From Spirochaetales bacterium (GTDB taxonomy: Bacteria > Spirochaetota > Spirochaetia > ARS1246): a DNA stretch of 6,615 bases. Below are positions 5,419 to 6,615 of the stretch, piece by piece. The translations under genes and the position numbers were made by a program. Below the pieces are notes generated by a model. The model was not told where the DNA came from. It was given only the letters and a program-made list of their open reading frames with translations, and made no database searches. The first letter of the stretch is position 1; the number at the start of each line of letters is the position of its first letter. The stretch covers positions 1 through 6,615 of the forward strand of contig JAFGHN010000324.1 in NCBI GenBank assembly GCA_016930115.1, given 5' to 3'.

Positions 5419-6615
5419 TCAGTGCCAGGTGCGCCTGCCCACCTGAAGCAAGCCTTCGAAGATTTCCTCATCACTCAGAAGTACAGCTTCTTCAAGGACC
5501 CGTGAAACCGAGTTTGATACGTTCTTTGACGCCAGACATGCGGGCGGCCCGTCAAGATCATCAAAGAAACGCCGGGTTACCTCAGCGGCGATCCTTGCGC
5601 CGATTGCGAGGCCTCCGGCGGCTTCCTCCACAATCGCGACCGCCCCGGTCTTCTTCAACGACTTGCCGACGGTTGCATAGTCGAGGCTGACCAGGTCCAC
5701 CGTGCGGAGATCGATGATTTCAGCCGATACTCCTTCGGCTGCCAGCCTGCCTGCGATAGCTTCGACCCGTCCGGTCATCGAGGAGTAGGTCAGAACGGTA
5801 ATATCGTTCCCTTCGGCAGTCACGCGGGCTTTGCCGAAAGGAATGAAGTAGTCGAGATCATCAACGGGAACCGGAAATTTCTTCGTGTACAGTGCGTTGT
5901 GTTCGAGGAAGAGCACCGGGTCAAGCGACACCATCGCCGTATTGAATAACCCGATATAGTCAAAGGCGGTGCTCGGCGCCGCGATCCTCCAACCCGGGAA
6001 AAGCGCGAAAAGTCCGATCGGGTCCATGGAATGCTGTCCGCCGTATCCTAAGCCGGTGGCGATACGTGTCCGGGCGACAAGGGGAAGATCGGTTTTTCCG
6101 CCGTACATGTGGCGGGCCTTTGCTATCTGGTTAAAAACCTGGTCCGCTGCTACGAGCGTGAAGTCGGGAAACATGATTTCCACCACCGGTTTCAACCCCG
6201 TCATCGCGGCGCCGCAGGAGAGCCCGATAAACCCGGCCTCAGAAATCGGCGTGTTAAGGACACGGTCAGGGAAGCGGGACGGCAATCCCTTCGTGGCCTG
6301 ATAGGCCCCCCCTCCAAAGTTGGCCACCTCTTCCCCCAGCACCACTACCGCTTCATCTTTCTCGAGCCAGCGTCCGGTCACCTCGGCGATCCCGTCTGAA
6401 TAGTTGGCCTCCCGGAACTCCCGGAAGTCTTCCCTTTCGCTATAACGCAAGCCCGCGAGCTCTTTCCCGTCGCTCCGCACGCCGATTTCGGCGCTCGCAG
6501 GATCGGGCCAGAGTTCCTTTCGCACCTGACAATGGCCCTCTCCCTCCGTACAGAACTCGAGCGCCTGCTCCACCGCCTGTCGCGCGAGTGTACGGATCCT
6601 GTTGGTATCTTCTTC
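5419..6615 (-). CDS. 2-oxo acid dehydrogenase E1, beta-type domain, probable alpha/beta fusion (5' end outside window)
   Basis: The reading frame is open from the window edge to the TGA at 5421-5419, giving 398 visible residues; numbering below starts at the GTG at 6573, and 14 in-frame residues precede it. The beta-type domain has the thiamine-diphosphate enzyme pattern. LGEEVANFGGGAYQATKGLP (79-98) is followed by NTPISEAGFIG (107-117) with the probable catalytic Glu112, then MFPDFTLVAADQVFNQ (134-149), GGQHSMDP (178-185) with His181, and DPVLFLEH (218-225). The C-terminal transketolase domain starts near IPFGKA (244-249). The 50 or so residues before the beta domain resemble the helical, acidic C-terminus of E1 alpha. 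No start codon with a ribosome site lies between them and the beta domain, so a fused E1 decarboxylating a 2-oxo acid such as pyruvate or a branched-chain acid is likely. It converges on the decarboxylase operon and is a separate unit. The specific substrate cannot be told. Confidence 0.8.
   Translation of the reverse strand, partial: EEDTNRIRTLARQAVEQALEFCTEGEGHCQVRKELWPDPASAEIGVRSDGKELAGLRYSEREDFREFREANYSDGIAEVTGRWLEKDEAVVVLGEEVANFGGGAYQATKGLPSRFPDRVLNTPISEAGFIGLSCGAAMTGLKPVVEIMFPDFTLVAADQVFNQIAKARHMYGGKTDLPLVARTRIATGLGYGGQHSMDPIGLFALFPGWRIAAPSTAFDYIGLFNTAMVSLDPVLFLEHNALYTKKFPVPVDDLDYFIPFGKARVTAEGNDITVLTYSSMTGRVEAIAGRLAAEGVSAEIIDLRTVDLVSLDYATVGKSLKKTGAVAIVEEAAGGLAIGARIAAEVTRRFFDDLDGPPACLASKNVSNSVSRVLEEAVLLSDEEIFEGLLQVGRRTWH

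Overview
The window shows a bacterial chromosome segment with compact, Shine-Dalgarno-led genes and a moderately high GC content. It looks like an anaerobe that conserves energy by decarboxylating a carboxylic-acid CoA thioester, for example in succinate, propionate, glutarate or amino-acid fermentation. The layout resembles the mmd operons of Veillonella and Propionigenium. The species cannot be assigned from the sequence alone; the divergent delta subunit suggests a lineage outside the classical Firmicutes and Fusobacteria models.

Layout. Positions 1-173 are non-coding and hold a well-formed sigma70-type promoter whose -35 box lies inside an interrupted palindrome (a likely operator). A major facilitator superfamily transporter follows (174-1397). 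A 63-base gap with a second candidate promoter leads into four tightly packed genes: a PccB-type carboxyltransferase (1461-3014), an OadG-like membrane subunit (3035-3862), a biotin carrier protein (3862-4287) and an OadB-like carboxybiotin decarboxylase (4290-5405). A perfect 9-bp hairpin at 5393-5414 closes this cluster; the last stop codon lies in its loop. On the opposite strand, converging on the hairpin, is the 3' part of a 2-oxo acid dehydrogenase E1 gene (5419-6615) whose frame stays open to the window edge. What is visible suggests an alpha/beta fusion.

How the genes work together. The carboxyltransferase moves CO2 from an acyl-CoA, most likely (S)-methylmalonyl-CoA, to biotin on the carrier protein. 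The OadB-like membrane protein then decarboxylates carboxybiotin and exports Na+. The OadG-like subunit anchors and assembles the complex. Gene order A-D-C-B and the carboxyltransferase type match methylmalonyl-CoA decarboxylase and not oxaloacetate decarboxylase. Glutaconyl-CoA or another acyl-CoA cannot be excluded.

The most unusual element is the OadG-like subunit. It is 275 residues long, carries a signal peptide, and has a predicted extracytoplasmic region of about 120 residues made of two diverged copies of a roughly 50-residue helical unit. No defence system, mobile element, CRISPR array or RNA gene was seen.
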